A stretch of 64,000 nucleotides of DNA from Micromonospora coriariae (lineage in GTDB: Bacteria > Actinomycetota > Actinomycetes > Mycobacteriales > Micromonosporaceae): assembly GCF_900091455.1 (NCBI RefSeq), contig NZ_LT607412.1, positions 930,001-994,000 of the forward strand, given 5' to 3'. Position 1 is the stretch's first letter, and each line of letters begins with the position of its first letter. Shown here one piece after another: positions 26,962-36,262 of this stretch. Both the position numbers and the translations under genes were made by a program. Below the pieces are notes generated by a model. That model did not search any database. It had not been told where the DNA came from and worked only from the letters and a program-made list of their open reading frames with translations.

Positions 26962-29892
26962 GTGCCACAACCGGAGTGGTCACCCCCGATGAGCCGGCGT
27001 CGACGCCGGCTCATCGCCGTCCTGGCGTCGACGGCGACGGTCGCCGCGCTGCTCCCCACCGGCGTGAGCACGGCGGCCCCCGCCGGCGGCGCACCGTCCG
27101 CCGAGCGCCGGTCCGGGCCGTTCGCCGAAGGACACCAGCACGCGGACGTCGACAACCGCCGGGGTACGGCGGCACCGGACGCCCGCCAACGCGGGCTGGC
27201 CCGCGCCGCCGACCCCGACGTGCGATGGAACCGGCTCGGCACCCCGCAGGCGCTCGGCCCTGGCCGCGCCCCGCTCGCCACCGGGCTGCCCACCGACCCG
27301 GAGGCCGCCGCCCGCGCCTACCTGGCCGCCAACCGGGACCTGTTCGGGATGGACGCCACCGCGGTGACCGCTTTGGAACGGGTGCTGGTCCGGCCGATCG
27401 GCAGCGGAGCCGTGGTCACCCTGCGGCAACGCTTCGGCGACCTGCCGGCCGGGCCGGACGGCCTGGTCACCGTCGCGATCACCGGCGGCACTGTGCTCTC
27501 GGTCAACTCCTCGCTGGCCCGCACCACCGGCGCACCCGCGCCGGCCACCCGCACCGCCGACCAGGCGTACGCCGCAGCGCTCGCCGACGCCAAGCTGGAC
27601 GCCAGCGCGGTGGCCAGCCACAGCGTGCGCGCGGTGGCCGTGCCGACCCCGCTGGACGGGCCCCGAGCCGGGTACGAGGTGACAGTGATCGGCGCAAACA
27701 CCGACGACCCGGCCGCCTTCACCACCTATGTGGACGGGATCACCGGGCAGGTGCTGGTCCGTGAGGACCTCGTCGACTTCGACTCCGACAACCCGAGCTG
27801 GGCCGTATTCCCAGCCACCCCGCCCCGCAACCTCGGCCCCGGGCAGGACCCCCGGGTGCGCTGGTGCGGCGACCCCACGCCCGGCTGCCAGGCGGCCTTC
27901 CGTGACCCGGCCACCGGCCAACCGTGGGATGTCGACGCGGCCACCGGCACGCCCACCTTCACCTCGCGCGGCAACTCGGCCAACACTGTGCTCTCCTGGG
28001 GCGCCGGCACCCCCGCCGTCCCGGCCACGCCCAGCCCGGAACGCCGTTACGAGTACCCGTTCACCGACCAGTGGCACCAGGCGAAGTGCAACCCGGCGGT
28101 GTTCACGTCCGCCCAGCGCAACGACGCGGACGCGTCGATCGCCAACCTGTTCGCCATGCACAACCGGATGCACGACTGGTCGTACCAGTTGGGCTTCACC
28201 GAGTCGGCGTGGAACCTGCAGGCCGCCAACCTCACCCCGGCCGGGTTGGGCGGCGACGCCGAGCAGGGCCGCGCCCAGCAGGGCGCGCTGAGCGGCAACC
28301 GGAACAACGCCAACCAGGGCACCCCGCGCGACGGGCTGCCGCCGACCACCAACATGTACCTGTGGCAGCCGCAGGCCGGCGGGCCGTACCCGCCGTGCGT
28401 GGACGGCGACTACGACATGACGGTGATCGGCCACGAATACACCCACGCGATCACCAACCGGATGATCGCCGGCCCGGACAGCGGGATCGGCGGCCACCAG
28501 GGCGGGTCGATGGGTGAGTCGTGGGGCGACCTGCTCGCCGCCGAGTACCTCTTCCAGAACGGGTTCCGCGCACCCGGTGAGTCGCCCTTCGTCACCGGCG
28601 GCTACGTCACCGGCAACCTGGTCAGCGGCATCCGCAACTACGACCTCAGCCGCAGCCCGCTCAACTACTCCGACATCGGTTACAACACCGGCGGGCCCGC
28701 CGTGCACGCCGACGGGGAGATCTGGGGCGCCACCAACTTCCGGGTCCGCTCCGCGCTGGTGAAGCGGTACGGCCTCGGGACCCCCCAGCGGCAGCTGGAG
28801 TGCGCGCAGGGCAAGGTCGCCGCCGACAAGTGCCCGGGGAACCGGCGCTGGTCCCAGCTGGTCTTCGACTCGTTCCTGCTCCAGGCTGCCAGCCAGGTCA
28901 GCATGCTCGACATGCGGGACAACCTGCTCACCGCCGACCTGCTCCGCTTCGGCGGCGCCAACCAGGACCTGATCTGGGCCGAGTTCGCCCGCTCCGGGAT
29001 GGGCCGCGACGCCGTCACCAACGGCGCCGGCGACACCGACCCGACGCCGAGTTTCGCCTCGCCGCGCGGCGGCAACGCGACGCTCACCCTGCGCCCGCGC
29101 GGGGACAGCGCCGACGCGCCGATCCGGGTGTACGTCGGGGCGTACGAGGCACGGGCGACGCCGATCGCGGACACCGACCCGGCGACGCCGATCCCGGACA
29201 CCCTGGAGATGGTGGCCGGCACGTACGACCTGCTCGCGGTGGCGCCCGGCTTCGGGCACCAGCGGCTCAGCGTGGTCGCCAAGGCCGACCACGACGGGTA
29301 CGTGGACCTGCGGATGAGCCGCAACCTCGCGTCCACGGCGTCCGGCGCCACGATCACCGGCGACGGGGTCAACCTGGACCGGATCGCCGACGACACCGAG
29401 GCGACGAACTGGGCCTCGCTGGACGGGGTGGCCGGCCGGCGGCTCACCGTGGCGCTGCCCGGGGACGCACCGCAGGTGGTCAAGCGGGTGAACGTCAGCG
29501 CCATGCTGCGCCCGGCGATCACCGGGGACCCCGACACCGGCAGTCAGAACGCGCTCAGCGCGCTGCGCTCGTTCGCGGTGTCCGCCTGCAACGCGAAGAC
29601 CACCGACTGCGCGGATCCGGCGCGCTGGCAGCGGATCTACACCAGCGCGGGCGACGCGTTCCCAGGTGGGGCGTACCGGGCGTACAGCCGGGACATCAAC
29701 CTCCGGACGTTCGCGGTGCCCACCACGCTCGCCACCCACCTGCGACTGGAGGTGCTGGCCAGCCAGTGCACCGGCGGCCCGCACTACGCCGGTGAGCAGG
29801 ACGACGACCCGGCCACGACGACGGACTGCGCGACCGCCAGCCCCGCCCGGGACCAGGTCAGGATCGCCGAGTTCCAGGCGTTCTCGAAGTGA
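26962..29892 (+). CDS. secreted M36 (fungalysin) metallopeptidase
   Basis: 976 residues. N-terminal signal peptide with SRRRRRLIAVLASTATVAAL and a probable cut after TAAPA; then an FTP-type propeptide region up to about residue 250. The zinc site is His491-Glu492-Tyr-Thr-His495, with the third ligand Glu519 in GGSMGESWGD, exactly the M36 HEXXH+24 spacing. A C-terminal region of about 300 residues resembles beta-sandwich accessory domains. Extracellular endopeptidase. GTG start at 26962 with AGGAGG four bases before it; ATG at 26989 is an alternative giving a shorter signal. Confidence 0.92.
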   Translation: MPQPEWSPPMSRRRRRLIAVLASTATVAALLPTGVSTAAPAGGAPSAERRSGPFAEGHQHADVDNRRGTAAPDARQRGLARAADPDVRWNRLGTPQALGPGRAPLATGLPTDPEAAARAYLAANRDLFGMDATAVTALERVLVRPIGSGAVVTLRQRFGDLPAGPDGLVTVAITGGTVLSVNSSLARTTGAPAPATRTADQAYAAALADAKLDASAVASHSVRAVAVPTPLDGPRAGYEVTVIGANTDDPAAFTTYVDGITGQVLVREDLVDFDSDNPSWAVFPATPPRNLGPGQDPRVRWCGDPTPGCQAAFRDPATGQPWDVDAATGTPTFTSRGNSANTVLSWGAGTPAVPATPSPERRYEYPFTDQWHQAKCNPAVFTSAQRNDADASIANLFAMHNRMHDWSYQLGFTESAWNLQAANLTPAGLGGDAEQGRAQQGALSGNRNNANQGTPRDGLPPTTNMYLWQPQAGGPYPPCVDGDYDMTVIGHEYTHAITNRMIAGPDSGIGGHQGGSMGESWGDLLAAEYLFQNGFRAPGESPFVTGGYVTGNLVSGIRNYDLSRSPLNYSDIGYNTGGPAVHADGEIWGATNFRVRSALVKRYGLGTPQRQLECAQGKVAADKCPGNRRWSQLVFDSFLLQAASQVSMLDMRDNLLTADLLRFGGANQDLIWAEFARSGMGRDAVTNGAGDTDPTPSFASPRGGNATLTLRPRGDSADAPIRVYVGAYEARATPIADTDPATPIPDTLEMVAGTYDLLAVAPGFGHQRLSVVAKADHDGYVDLRMSRNLASTASGATITGDGVNLDRIADDTEATNWASLDGVAGRRLTVALPGDAPQVVKRVNVSAMLRPAITGDPDTGSQNALSALRSFAVSACNAKTTDCADPARWQRIYTSAGDAFPGGAYRAYSRDINLRTFAVPTTLATHLRLEVLASQCTGGPHYAGEQDDDPATTTDCATASPARDQVRIAEFQAFSK

Positions 29893-29894
29893 CA

Positions 29895-29930
29895 CCGTCG
29901 GGGCCGGCGGATCTCCGCCGGCCCCGACGG
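29895..29930 (+). terminator. perfect GC stem-loop after the M36 gene
   Basis: 16-base perfect arms CCGTCGGGGCCGGCGG/CCGCCGGCCCCGACGG around ATCT, three bases after the peptidase stop. No T-run, as is usual for such actinomycete terminators. Sits between convergent genes and may work in both directions. Confidence 0.75.
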
Positions 29931-29972
29931 CCCCCGATCAACGCACGGCCCCCGATCAGCGCGCGGCCCACG

Positions 29973-30857
29973 TCACCAGCGGGCCGGGCGCCAACTGTCG
30001 GCCGGGGGTCGCTCCCAGCGCCGGTCCACCGGCGGGTCGTCCGCCTCGGCGGTCGCCGCCCGCGTCAGGTGGCGCAGCCGCAGCAGCAGCCCCGCCCCCA
30101 GCGACAGCAGCAACCCGCCGAGCAGGAAGGCGGCCTGCACCAGGCCGAAACCGCCGGACTGCGCGACCGGACGACCGTTGCCGGCCGCCGGCGGCGCGGC
30201 GTCGACCGGTTGGTCGCCTACCGGCTCCTCCGCCGGGTCGCTCTCCGCCCCGGCCGGCTCGCTCGCCGGGTCGCTCGGCTCCGCCGGTGTCGCGGTCGGC
30301 TCCGGCGCCGCGGTCGGGGTGCCGCCCGCTCCCACCACCGAGCGGGTGGCCGTCTGCCGGGCCAGCAGGCGCAGGTTCGCGTCGTACGCCTCAGCGGCGA
30401 GGCTTACCCGCCCGTCGGTGACGTCCTCCGCGAAGGCCAACCGGTAGCGGGCGGTGACCGTGCGGCCCGGGCAGAGGGTGCCGGGATCGAGCTGCCGGTC
30501 GGTCAGCCGGGCCACGTCACCCTCGGTCCGGATCTCCAGCGGGAAGTCGCCGGTCTCCTCCACCCGGTCCATCTTCACCTGGTCCAGTCGGATGCCCTGC
30601 ACGCTGAGCACCATCGACCAGCGCACCTTCACGCATCCACCGCGCCGGTCCGTCCGGGACACCACCGCGGAGACCGTACGCACCTGGTCGCCGGCGGTGA
30701 ACCGGGCCGGCAACCCGTTCAGCTCGGTGGTGAACGCCGCCTGCGCCGGAGCGGCGAGCACCAGCTCCACGCCGCTCAGACAGGCCAGCACCACCCCGAG
30801 CCTCAGCGCGTACCGCCACACCGTCACCACCGCCGTCCTCCGTTCGGTCGTCCCCAC
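29973..30857 (-). CDS. secreted, C-terminally membrane-anchored protein of unknown function
   Basis: 294 residues. Signal peptide with hydrophobic core ALRLGVVLACLSGVELVLA and cut after AQA; a 130-residue beta-rich ectodomain with two cysteines (GGCVKVRW, GTLCPGRT) that could form a disulfide; then a Pro/Ala/Glu/Asp-rich linker (about 175-235); a transmembrane helix FLLGGLLLSLGAGLLLRL; and a basic tail ending DSWRPARW. No LPxTG motif. I do not recognise a named family; type I membrane display of an extracellular domain is all that can be said. Confidence 0.75.
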   Translation of the reverse strand: MGTTERRTAVVTVWRYALRLGVVLACLSGVELVLAAPAQAAFTTELNGLPARFTAGDQVRTVSAVVSRTDRRGGCVKVRWSMVLSVQGIRLDQVKMDRVEETGDFPLEIRTEGDVARLTDRQLDPGTLCPGRTVTARYRLAFAEDVTDGRVSLAAEAYDANLRLLARQTATRSVVGAGGTPTAAPEPTATPAEPSDPASEPAGAESDPAEEPVGDQPVDAAPPAAGNGRPVAQSGGFGLVQAAFLLGGLLLSLGAGLLLRLRHLTRAATAEADDPPVDRRWERPPADSWRPARW

Positions 30858-31007
30858 CCCGCAACGCTAGGAGCGCGGCCTCGACCCGACCAGACGGGTG
30901 TGTTCGCACCGGGCGGCAAGCACAGGGCCGATTTTCACCGACCGTGGTGAACCGGTCACCGCTCCCCCGCGACACGCCGGAAACCGGGTCGCTGGGACAA
31001 TCCCGGG

Positions 31008-31676
31008 GTGTCCGAACTCTCCAGCACGTTCGTCCGGCTGCACGCCCGGCTCGCCCCGGTCGCCTTCGTCCCGGAGGTGCGGCTGCACCAGGCGGACGAG
31101 CCGATCGGGCTCTGGGAGCTGACCGAGGGTGAGTTCAGCAGCGACCGGCCCCCACCGTTCTGGGCCTTCGCCTGGGCCGGCGGCCAGGCCCTCGCCCGCT
31201 ATGTGACCGACCATCCGGAGCTGGTCGCCGGCCGCCGGGTGCTCGACCTCGCCTCCGGCTCCGGACTGGTGGCCATCGCCGCCGCCCGCGCCGGCGCGGC
31301 GTCGGTGCGGGCCGTCGAGGTCGACGAACTGGCGGTCGCGGCGGTCGCGCTCAACGCCGAGGCCAACGGGGTACGCGTCGACGCCGAGTTCGGCGACATC
31401 CTCGACGTCGACGCCGGTGACGCCGAGGTGGTGCTCGCCGGGGACGCCTTCTACAGCGAGGCGATGGCCCGCCGGATGCTGCGGTTCCTGCTGCGCGCCA
31501 CCCGCGCCGGTGCCCTGGTGCTGGTCGGGGACCCCGGCCGGGCGTTCCTGCCCCGGGACCGCTTCGACGAGCTGGCCCACTACGACGTGCCGGTGCCGGA
31601 GGCCCTGGAGAGCGTCCGGGTGAAGCGCACCACCGTCTGGCGGCTGCGGGCCGGCCTGCCGGGAGCCGCCGGCTAG
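31008..31676 (+). CDS. class I SAM-dependent methyltransferase
   Basis: 222 residues. SAM-binding motif VLDLASGSGLVAIAAA, acidic EVDELAVAAV and the post-motif GDAFYSEAMARRMLRFL. The pattern resembles the ETF-beta lysine/nicotinamide N-methyltransferase-like group (METTL20/PrmA relatives), so a protein-lysine or small-base target is possible. GTG start. The next gene (P450) starts nine bases later, suggesting co-transcription. Confidence 0.85.
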   Translation: MSELSSTFVRLHARLAPVAFVPEVRLHQADEPIGLWELTEGEFSSDRPPPFWAFAWAGGQALARYVTDHPELVAGRRVLDLASGSGLVAIAAARAGAASVRAVEVDELAVAAVALNAEANGVRVDAEFGDILDVDAGDAEVVLAGDAFYSEAMARRMLRFLLRATRAGALVLVGDPGRAFLPRDRFDELAHYDVPVPEALESVRVKRTTVWRLRAGLPGAAG

Positions 31677-31685
31677 CGTGTCGGC

Positions 31686-32876
31686 GTGCTGTTCCGGAGC
31701 TGGGGGTCCGCGGTCGGGGCGCCCTGGCCGGACGTGGCCACGGTGGCCGACCACGTCGGCGTACGCCATCTGGTGGTCACCCGCCACGCGCTGGTCCGCG
31801 AGGTCCTCGCCGACCCGGTCACCTACCGGCCGGACAACGCGCTGGACGCGGTGACCCCGATGCCGGTGACGGCGCTGCGGGTGCTCGCCGGACATCGCTT
31901 CCGGCTGCCGCCCACCCTGGCCAACAACTCCGGTGCCAGTCATCCGGCCATCCGGTCGATCGTCGCCGACGCGCTGCACCCCGCTCGGGTGGCGGCGCAG
32001 CGCCCCTGGCTCACCGCGCTGGTCCGGGACCGGGTCGCCCGGCTGACCGCCACGCTCGACGCCGGTGCACCGGTCGACCTCTACGCGGAACTCGCCGCCG
32101 ACCTGCCCCTGCTGGTGCTGGCCCGACTGGTCGAGCTGCCGGACGCGCCGGTCGGCGCGGTCAAGGAGTTCGCACGGGCCGCACTGGAGTTGTTCTGGGC
32201 GCCGCTGGACGCCGACCGGCAGTCGGCGCTCGCCACCGAGGTGGGCCGGTTCCACGGTGTGCTGCGCGACTTCGCGGCCACCGGCGGCGGGTTGGCCGCC
32301 GAGCTTCGCGCGGCCGGGCACGCGCCGGACGTCGTGGTCGGTGCGCTCTTCTTCCTGCTCGTCGCCGGGCAGGAGACCACATCGCAGTTCCTCACCCTGC
32401 TGCTGCACCGGCTGGCCGGCGAACCCGCGGTGCGGGCCGGGCTCCGCGCCGGCGAGGTCGCGGTGGCCGACGTGGTCGAGGAGGGGCTGCGGCTGGAGCC
32501 GCCGATCGTCACCTGGCGCCGGGTGGCGGCGGCGGACGGCACGCTGGGCGGGACCGCGGTGCCGGCGGGGACCAGCCTCGTACTCTGGCTGGCCCGCGCG
32601 GGCCGGGACCCGGCGGTCGTCGAATCGCCTGACGAGTTCCGCCCGGGCCAGCGGGGATCGCGCCGGCACCTGGCGTTCGGAGCGGGCGCACACCGCTGCG
32701 TCGGCGACGTGCTGGCCCGGATGGAGGCGGCCGTGGTGGTGGCCGAGGCCGCTCCGCTGCTGGACGGAACGACAGTGGTCCGCGCGCCGTGGTGCCCCGA
32801 CAATCTGACCTTCCGGATGCCCGACGCGTTCATCGTCCGTCGCCCGGGCCTACCGGCCCCTGACGCGACTCGGTAG
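31686..32876 (+). CDS. cytochrome P450
   Basis: 396 residues, normal for a bacterial P450. Haem-binding loop FGAGAHRCVG with the axial Cys, I-helix AGQETTSQ (oxygen-activating Thr), ExxR in EEGLRLEPP, and a C-helix HPAIR. Soluble monooxygenase needing ferredoxin and a reductase, neither encoded nearby. Substrate unknown. Sits between a methyltransferase and a deacetylase lipoprotein; there are no biosynthetic core genes around it. Confidence 0.93.
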   Translation: MLFRSWGSAVGAPWPDVATVADHVGVRHLVVTRHALVREVLADPVTYRPDNALDAVTPMPVTALRVLAGHRFRLPPTLANNSGASHPAIRSIVADALHPARVAAQRPWLTALVRDRVARLTATLDAGAPVDLYAELAADLPLLVLARLVELPDAPVGAVKEFARAALELFWAPLDADRQSALATEVGRFHGVLRDFAATGGGLAAELRAAGHAPDVVVGALFFLLVAGQETTSQFLTLLLHRLAGEPAVRAGLRAGEVAVADVVEEGLRLEPPIVTWRRVAAADGTLGGTAVPAGTSLVLWLARAGRDPAVVESPDEFRPGQRGSRRHLAFGAGAHRCVGDVLARMEAAVVVAEAAPLLDGTTVVRAPWCPDNLTFRMPDAFIVRRPGLPAPDATR

Positions 32877-32886
32877 GTTTCCGGGC

Positions 32887-33735
32887 GTGTCAGCCACCCC
32901 CGCTCGGCAGATCCGTTTCGTGGTACCACTTCTGGCGCTGCTGGCGCTGAGTGCCTGCACAGCCAGTCCCGGACAGACGTTCCACGCGCGGCAGATCGCC
33001 GCGAGCCGGCCGATTTCGTCCACCCCGCCCCCGACACCGTCGGCTTCGCCGTCCCCGACGGCGAAGCCCGCGCCCGGGAGCTTGGAGTGGTACGTGTCCC
33101 AGGTGCCGACCTTTCCCGAGGCGCCACCACCGCAACCGGTGCTGTTGCCCGCGACCGGTACGGCCGCGTTCTGGCACCGCCTGCCGACCGACCAGAAGGT
33201 CGCCTTCATCAGCATCGACGACGGTGGTCTGGCCCGCCCGCCCGCGGTGGCCGAATTCGTCTGGCGGGCCCGCATCCCGGTCACGATGTTCCTAAATTCA
33301 CCGGCGGCCCAAGAGCACGACGTCTACTTCCGGCAGATCGAGGTGGCGGGCGCGGTCGTCGAGAACCACACAATCAACCACACCTCACTGGCCGGCCGGT
33401 CGTACAGCTACCAGAAGCAGGAGATCTGCGGTGCGGCGGACAGGCTGGAGGCGCTGTTCGGCAAGCGGCCGACGCTGTTCCGCCCACCGTTCGGTGAACA
33501 TGACTCCACCACGTTGCAGGCCGCACACGACTGCGGCGCGAAGGCGGTCATCCACTGGACCGAGACGGTCCACGAGGGGAAGGTTCGTTACCAGACCCCC
33601 GAGAAGGTGGTACGTCCTGGCGACGTACTGCTCATGCACTTCCGGCCGGCGCTCATGGACGACCTGCTCGCGGCGCTGAAGGCCATCCACCGGGCCGGGC
33701 TCACACCGGCGCTGCTGGAAGACTACGTACGGTGA
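32887..33735 (+). CDS. lipoprotein with polysaccharide deacetylase (NodB) domain
   Basis: 282 residues. Lipoprotein signal ending LSAC with Cys24, then a Pro/Ser/Thr linker (about 43-65) and a NodB domain: FISIDDGG with the catalytic and metal Asp pair, NHTINHTSL with the metal His pair, and FRPPFGEHDS. Probably removes acetyl groups from peptidoglycan or another wall glycan outside the membrane. Starts ten bases after the P450 stop. Confidence 0.88.
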   Translation: MSATPARQIRFVVPLLALLALSACTASPGQTFHARQIAASRPISSTPPPTPSASPSPTAKPAPGSLEWYVSQVPTFPEAPPPQPVLLPATGTAAFWHRLPTDQKVAFISIDDGGLARPPAVAEFVWRARIPVTMFLNSPAAQEHDVYFRQIEVAGAVVENHTINHTSLAGRSYSYQKQEICGAADRLEALFGKRPTLFRPPFGEHDSTTLQAAHDCGAKAVIHWTETVHEGKVRYQTPEKVVRPGDVLLMHFRPALMDDLLAALKAIHRAGLTPALLEDYVR

Positions 33736-33750
33736 GAAACCCGCGCTCGG

Positions 33751-33766
33751 CCTGACGAAAGTCAGG
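33751..33766. promoter_or_regulatory. TGACGAAAGTCA operator upstream of ABC transporter
   Basis: CCTGAC-GAAA-GTCAGG, a perfect inverted repeat centred about 66 bases before the ABC ATPase ATG. TAGCGT at about 33812 is a possible -10 for a leaderless start. The same core recurs before the sensor kinase gene at 37885, so the NarL-type regulator of this locus is the probable ligand. Confidence 0.65.
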
Positions 33767-33824
33767 GTCGGGTGGTGCCGTTCGGGCGCAGTGGGGCACC
33801 TGTCCGCACGCCTAGCGTCAGCGC

Positions 33825-34757
33825 ATGATCACATTACGTGGGTTGACGAAACGGTTCGGGGCGGCCACCGCTGTCGACGCGCTGACCGTCGACGTCGCAC
33901 CCGGCCGGGTCACCGGCTTCCTCGGCCCGAACGGCGCGGGCAAGTCCACCACCATGCGGATGATCCTCGGCCTGGACCGCCCCACCGCCGGGCAGGCGTT
34001 GATCGGCGGCCGGGCGTACCGGGAACTGCGGCGGCCGCTGCACGAGGTGGGCGCGCTGCTCGACGCCCGGGCCGTCCACCCCGCCCGGGCCGGTCGGGCG
34101 CACCTGCTGGCCATGGCCAGGAGCAACGGCATCCCGGCTCGCCGGGTGGACGAGGTGCTCGACACCGTCGGGCTGGACGGGCGCGCCGCCGCCAAGCCGG
34201 GCCGGACCCTCTCCCTCGGCATGGGCCAGCGGCTCGGCATCGCCGGCGCGCTGCTCGGCGACCCGCCGGTGCTGATGTTCGACGAGCCGGTCAACGGCCT
34301 CGACCCGGACGGGGTGCGCTGGGTGCGGCAGCTGATGCGCTCGCTGGCCGACCAGGGTCGGACCGTCTTCGTCTCCAGCCACCTGATGAGCGAGATGCAG
34401 CTCACCGCCGACCAACTCGTGGTGATCGGCCGAGGGCGGCTGCTCGCCGACGCGCCGATCGACGACGTGATCGCCGGCAGCGCCGTCGCCGTCCGGGTCC
34501 GCAGTCCGCACCCGGACGGGCTGGCCACCCTCGCCGCCCGCCTCACCGCCACCGGCGCCACCGTCGAGCCGGCCGGGCCCGACGAGGTGACCGTCAGCGG
34601 GACCACAGTGGACCGGATCGGTGACCTGGCGTACGAGCTGGGGGTGCGGTTGCACGAGCTGAGCCCGCACGGTGCGTCGCTGGAGCAGGCGTTCATGGAA
34701 CTGACCGCCGACAGCGTCGAGTACGCCGGCGGCCCGACCGTAAGCGAGGCACGATGA
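33825..34757 (+). CDS. ABC transporter ATP-binding protein
   Basis: 310 residues. Walker A GPNGAGKST, signature LSLGMGQRL, Walker B VLMFDEPVNGLDPDG, switch SSHLMSE. Belongs to the type exporting drugs or lantibiotics (CcmA/DrrA-like, C-terminal DUF4162-like domain). Pairs with the permease that starts inside its stop (ATGA). Controlled, by inference, by the neighbouring two-component system. Confidence 0.93.
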   Translation: MITLRGLTKRFGAATAVDALTVDVAPGRVTGFLGPNGAGKSTTMRMILGLDRPTAGQALIGGRAYRELRRPLHEVGALLDARAVHPARAGRAHLLAMARSNGIPARRVDEVLDTVGLDGRAAAKPGRTLSLGMGQRLGIAGALLGDPPVLMFDEPVNGLDPDGVRWVRQLMRSLADQGRTVFVSSHLMSEMQLTADQLVVIGRGRLLADAPIDDVIAGSAVAVRVRSPHPDGLATLAARLTATGATVEPAGPDEVTVSGTTVDRIGDLAYELGVRLHELSPHGASLEQAFMELTADSVEYAGGPTVSEAR

Positions 34758-35554
34758 GTACGAGCACCATCGCGGGCACCCGCCCCGCCCCGGCCGACTT
34801 CCGCGGCGCGGTGGCCGCCGAGTGGACGAAGCTGTTCTCGGTGCGGACCACCTGGTGGACAGCGCTGGCCGGGCTGGTGCTGATGGCCGCGAGCGCCGCA
34901 CAGCTCGCCATCTACGCGGCCAACGACAACACCAACGACGACCCGCTCGACGACCGGGGCATCGTCACCGTCGGCACCGTGCTGATCGACTCGGTCGAGC
35001 TGACCCAGTACGCGGTGCTGGCGCTGGGCCTGTTGGCGATCACCGCCGAGTTCACCAGCGGCACCATCCGGACCACGCTGCAGTGCACCCCGTCCCGGGG
35101 TCGGGTGCTGCTGGCCAAGGCAGTGGTCACCGGCGCGGTCACCTTCGTCCTCGGGCTGCTGCTCGGCTGCGTCGGCGCACTGGCCGGCCGGCCGCTGCTC
35201 GGCGAGTGGGGCAGCGCACCGGCCGCCGGCACGATCGGCGACATCGTGGCGGTGGCGACGTACCTGGCGCTGGTCGGCGTCCTCGCGCTGGGTCTCGGCG
35301 CGGCACTACGCAGCGCGGTGCTCACCCTCACCGTGCTCTTCGCCACCCTGATGATCGTGCCGCTGTCGCTCCAGGAACCGGACATCGCCGCGCTGAACCG
35401 GATCGCCGACGTCTTCCCCGGTGTGGCCGGCGCGCACTTCATGGCCGGCGACACCGAGCCGTACCCGGCCGCGATCGGGCTGCTGCTGCTCGCCGGATGG
35501 GCCGGCGCGGCGCTGCTGCTGGGCCGGGCCGCGCTGCGCCGCCGCGACGCCTGA
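34754..35554 (+). CDS. ABC transporter permease
   Basis: 266 residues with about six transmembrane segments (ALAGLVLMAASAAQLAIYA, VLALGLLAITAEFTSGTIRTTL, and four more) and the ABC-2 permease EFTSGTIRTTL loop. ATGA overlap with the ATPase gene gives a two-protein exporter. Substrate unknown; antimicrobial peptide or drug self-defence is usual for such two-component-linked pairs. Confidence 0.9.
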   Translation: MSTSTIAGTRPAPADFRGAVAAEWTKLFSVRTTWWTALAGLVLMAASAAQLAIYAANDNTNDDPLDDRGIVTVGTVLIDSVELTQYAVLALGLLAITAEFTSGTIRTTLQCTPSRGRVLLAKAVVTGAVTFVLGLLLGCVGALAGRPLLGEWGSAPAAGTIGDIVAVATYLALVGVLALGLGAALRSAVLTLTVLFATLMIVPLSLQEPDIAALNRIADVFPGVAGAHFMAGDTEPYPAAIGLLLLAGWAGAALLLGRAALRRRDA

Positions 35555-35557
35555 GCC

Positions 35558-35589
35558 GCTGAGCGGGGGCTCCCGGGCCCCCGCTCAGC
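35558..35589. terminator. bidirectional terminator between permease and response regulator
   Basis: Perfect 13-base stem GCTGAGCGGGGGC/GCCCCCGCTCAGC around TCCCGG, located between convergent genes and reaching the regulator stop codon. Confidence 0.8.
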
Positions 35590-36262
35590 CGTCGACCAGC
35601 CCCGCCTCGTACGCGATGATCGCGGCCTGCACCCGGTTACGGACGTCCAGCCGGGTGAAGATGCTGGTCAGGTAGCTCTTCACGGTGCCTTCCACCAGGT
35701 GCAACCGGCGGGCGATCTCCGCGTTGGACAGCCCCGCCCCGACCAGGGCCAGCACCTCCCGTTCCCGCTCGGTCAGCCCGGCCGTCCGGTCCCGCGCGGC
35801 GGGCCGGCGAGCCAACTGCCCGGCGCCCAGCTCGATCACCCGGCGAGCCACCCGAGGCGACAGGTACGCCCCGCCCTCGGCGACCGCGTGCACCCCGGCG
35901 ATCAGCTCGCGGGGGTCGCCTGCCTTGAGCAGGAAGCCACTGGCACCGTGCCCGAGCGCCCGGGCGACGTGGTCGTCCTCACCGAAGGTGGTCAGCATGA
36001 GCGTGGCCGTGTCCGGCGCCACCCGGCGGATCTCGGCGGCGGCGGCCAGCCCGTCCAGGCGCGGCATCCGGATGTCCAGCAGCGCCACCCGGGGCCGGTG
36101 GGCGCGCACCAACTCCACGGCCGTCCGCCCGTCGCCGGCCTCGGCGACCACCTCGATGCCCGGGTCGGCGGCGAGGATGGCGCGGACGCCGGCCCGGATC
36201 ATCGCCTCGTCGTCGGCGAGGACCACCCGAACCGGCGTAGCCATGAAGGTCTCGTTGGTCAT
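35585..36262 (-). CDS. NarL-family response regulator
   Basis: 225 residues. Receiver with DDE at 17-19, phospho-acceptor Asp63 (ALLDIRMPRLDG) and the switch LTTF; LuxR HTH LTEREREVLALVGAGLSNAEIA then HLVEGTVKSYLTSIF. ATG at 36262 overlaps the kinase stop (ATGA); an internal ATG at residue 7 has no ribosome-binding site. Probably binds the TGACGAAAGT motifs ahead of the ABC operon and of its own operon. Confidence 0.93.
   Translation of the reverse strand: MTNETFMATPVRVVLADDEAMIRAGVRAILAADPGIEVVAEAGDGRTAVELVRAHRPRVALLDIRMPRLDGLAAAAEIRRVAPDTATLMLTTFGEDDHVARALGHGASGFLLKAGDPRELIAGVHAVAEGGAYLSPRVARRVIELGAGQLARRPAARDRTAGLTEREREVLALVGAGLSNAEIARRLHLVEGTVKSYLTSIFTRLDVRNRVQAAIIAYEAGLVDG

Noticed and set aside
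26980..29895. A 971-codon reverse-strand open frame opposite the M36 peptidase
   Set aside because: The peptidase has an intact zinc site and signal peptide; the reverse frame has no recognisable domain.
29930..29970. Two near copies of ACGGCCCCCGATCA after the M36 terminator
   Set aside because: Short tandem similarity of about 17 bases between convergent genes with no further structure; not worth a repeat call.
31008..33735. Methyltransferase, P450 and deacetylase as a natural-product gene cluster
   Set aside because: No PKS, NRPS, terpene or RiPP core or tailoring partners are nearby.
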